Source: JBAXAM01 sp964213355 (GTDB lineage: Bacteria > Pseudomonadota > Gammaproteobacteria > UBA9339). From it: 64,000 bases of DNA. Each line of letters opens with the position of its first letter. Positions within the stretch are counted from its first letter, which is position 1. Both the position numbers and the translations under genes were made by a program. The stretch lies in contig CAXOVY010000030.1 of assembly GCA_964213355.1 (NCBI GenBank), positions 62,001-126,000 of the forward strand, written 5' to 3'. Shown here piece after piece: positions 62,751 through 64,000 of the stretch. The notes beneath the pieces are model-generated. The model was given only the letters and a program-made list of their open reading frames with translations. It had not been told where the DNA came from and did not search any database.

Positions 62751-63536
62751 GGGGTCTTCAAAATCGTGACTGATATGACGATAGAATGTCTTATAATCTT
62801 CATCTTTTATATCTTTTTTCGGCAGAGACCAAAGTGCTGTGGCCTTATTTGCTACTTCCTCTTGCGCCACCGTTTCCTTTTCCGCCAAAGGCTTCTTCAT
62901 AATAATTGGCAACATAACATGATCAGAATATTTGGTAATAATCTGACGCAAACGAAAATAATCAAGAAACTCACTTTCATCCTGCTTTAAATGCAAAACA
63001 ACTTCCGTACCACGATCTGCTTTTTCTATGGATACAACTGTAAAGTCCCCTTCCCCATTTGATTCCCATAACACTCCATATTCTTTAGGTAATCCTGCGC
63101 GCCGAGTTTTTACGATAACTTTATCAGCAACAACAAAACCCGAATAAAATCCCACACCAAACTGGCCGATTAAATTTGCATCTTTTGCTTGATCACTAGT
63201 TAATGCCGCTAAAAAATCTTTGGTTCCAGATTTAGCAATCGTACCTAAATTAACTATTACTTCATCACGGCTCATGCCAATACCATTATCACGCACAGTA
63301 ATGGTTCGCTCTTTAGCATCAAAATCCACCCACACTTTTAGATCAGTTTCATTCTCATAAAGTGCATGGTTAACCAATGATTCAAATCGCAGCTTATCTG
63401 CCGCATCAGACGCGTTGGAAATTAACTCACGCAAGAATATTTCTTTATTGCTATAAAGTGCATGGGTAACTAAATGCAGTAATTGCTTCACTTCAGTTTG
63501 AAAACCTAAAGTTTCTGTTTGATTGTTTTCGCTCAT
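62751..63536 (-). pseudogene. htpG: htpG fragment 1: N-terminal ATPase domain
   Basis: Hsp90-family chaperone start. Signatures: LHLVTHALYSNKEIFLRELI, SNASDAADKLRF, VRDNGIGMSRDEV and GQFGVGFYSGFVVAD of the GHKL ATPase. 262 intact codons end at HDFEDP, where the IS21-family element enters. The reading frame then runs 24 residues into the element to a stop at 62679. An isolated GHKL domain may bind ATP but would lack the client and dimer domains. The gene is followed by plsC-type DNA on the other side, same strand. Confidence 0.93.
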
Positions 63537-63551
63537 GTTTTCCCCTGTTTT

Positions 63552-64000
63552 TTATGTTTCACAAAATTTTTTTATTTCCACAGCCGTATCTTCCATCAAC
63601 CGCGGCAAGTCTTTTAAACCATAAGCCATGGTATCAATTGGCTTACAAATATGCATTTCGACAGTTTCATCCAGACTAAAATCAAAAGTTTCAGGTGGCA
63701 AAATTTTATTACTGCCAATAATTGCTACTGGAACAATAATAGCCTGTGCCTCTAAGGCTAGTTTAAAACCACCTCTTTTAAATGTACCCATTTTACCCGT
63801 ACGCGAACGTGTGCCTTCTGGCGCAATCCATAGTTTAATGCCACCTAGCATTTTTTTCTTGGCTACAGCCAAATCCTTTACTGCTTGCCGAGAGTTCCTG
63901 CGATCAATCGAAACACACTCGCCAGCTTTAATGCCCCAGCCAAAAATAGGGATACGATACAATTCTTTCTTGGCTATCATACGCACAGTAGCGCCAGGAA
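63552..64000 (-). CDS. plsC: 1-acyl-sn-glycerol-3-phosphate acyltransferase (PlsC family), partial
   Basis: The C-terminal part of a membrane-associated acyltransferase making phosphatidic acid. It shows AKKELYRIPIFGWGIKA, the WIAPEGTRSRTG motif and FKRGGFKLALEAQAIIVPVAI. The N-terminal NHxxxxD motif and the start codon lie beyond the right edge: codons continue in frame upstream (PGATV), so the GTG at 63986 is not the likely start. It lies 15 bp upstream of htpG on the same strand. Confidence 0.85.
   Translation of the reverse strand, partial: PGATVRMIAKKELYRIPIFGWGIKAGECVSIDRRNSRQAVKDLAVAKKKMLGGIKLWIAPEGTRSRTGKMGTFKRGGFKLALEAQAIIVPVAIIGSNKILPPETFDFSLDETVEMHICKPIDTMAYGLKDLPRLMEDTAVEIKKFCET

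Overview
The window is AT-rich chromosomal DNA of a gammaproteobacterium. Conserved gammaproteobacterial blocks support this: smc-zipA-ligA, accD-folC-dedD-cvpA, fimV-truA, tRNA-Gln-prs and the Mla lipid-transport operon. An ankyrin protein that looks like the Legionella effector AnkH, other large effector-like proteins, decaying gene fragments and intact insertion sequences point to a host-associated lineage, most likely Legionellales (Legionella/Coxiella/Rickettsiella-like). The taxonomic placement is inference from gene content.

Layout. 1-5.3 kb: shikimate kinase, then a minus-strand operon for phospholipid transport (mlaE-mlaF-mlaD-lipoprotein) that runs into metK. 5.3-9.3 kb: a remnant of a malate-permease-like gene next to a 1195-residue DEAH-type ATPase with a repeat-rich coiled-coil tail. 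9.4-17.4 kb: pncC, then a cell-wall block (L,D-transpeptidase, NlpC/P60 peptidase, AmpD-type amidase, NagZ-type glucosaminidase, NagX-type membrane acyltransferase, lysozyme-like protein), with an IS256 remnant and a duplicated nagX/nagZ junction inside it. 17.5-21.9 kb: peptide deformylase, sufD-sufS-sufU-sufT with its own promoter, and yajQ. 21.9-25.5 kb (minus): mnmG, tRNA-Gln, prs, sodB, with a 59-bp palindrome at the end of mnmG. 25.7-31.9 kb (plus): an ABC importer pair, a CpdA-like phosphodiesterase and relA. 31.9-35.4 kb (minus): accD-folC-dedD-cvpA. 35.6-39.7 kb (plus): three accessory genes, including the AnkH-like protein. 39.9-42.6 kb: malic/malolactic enzyme plus AEC permease. 42.7-53.2 kb (minus): truA, fimV-like, prmB, an RNase J/CPSF-like hydrolase, ligA, zipA, smc. 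53.3-56.7 kb: tRNA-Ala, maf, tRNA-Arg, a C39-like peptidase, a rubrerythrin-like protein and a DUF4143 ATPase.

56.9-63.5 kb is one chaperone gene, htpG, cut into three pieces by two complete, non-nested insertion sequences: an IS1634-family element (56928-58912, 4-bp target duplication) and an IS21-family element (59967-62750, 6-bp target duplication). Removing both elements and one copy of each duplication gives 1881 bp, exactly 627 codons in frame, so the insertions look recent and the rest of the gene is undamaged. A plsC-family gene runs off the right edge.

The best candidates for undescribed biology are the DEAH ATPase/coiled-coil protein, the two-ended membrane protein at 35630, the AnkH-like protein with its His...Cys pocket, and the palindromic operator-like array in front of the DUF4143 ATPase.
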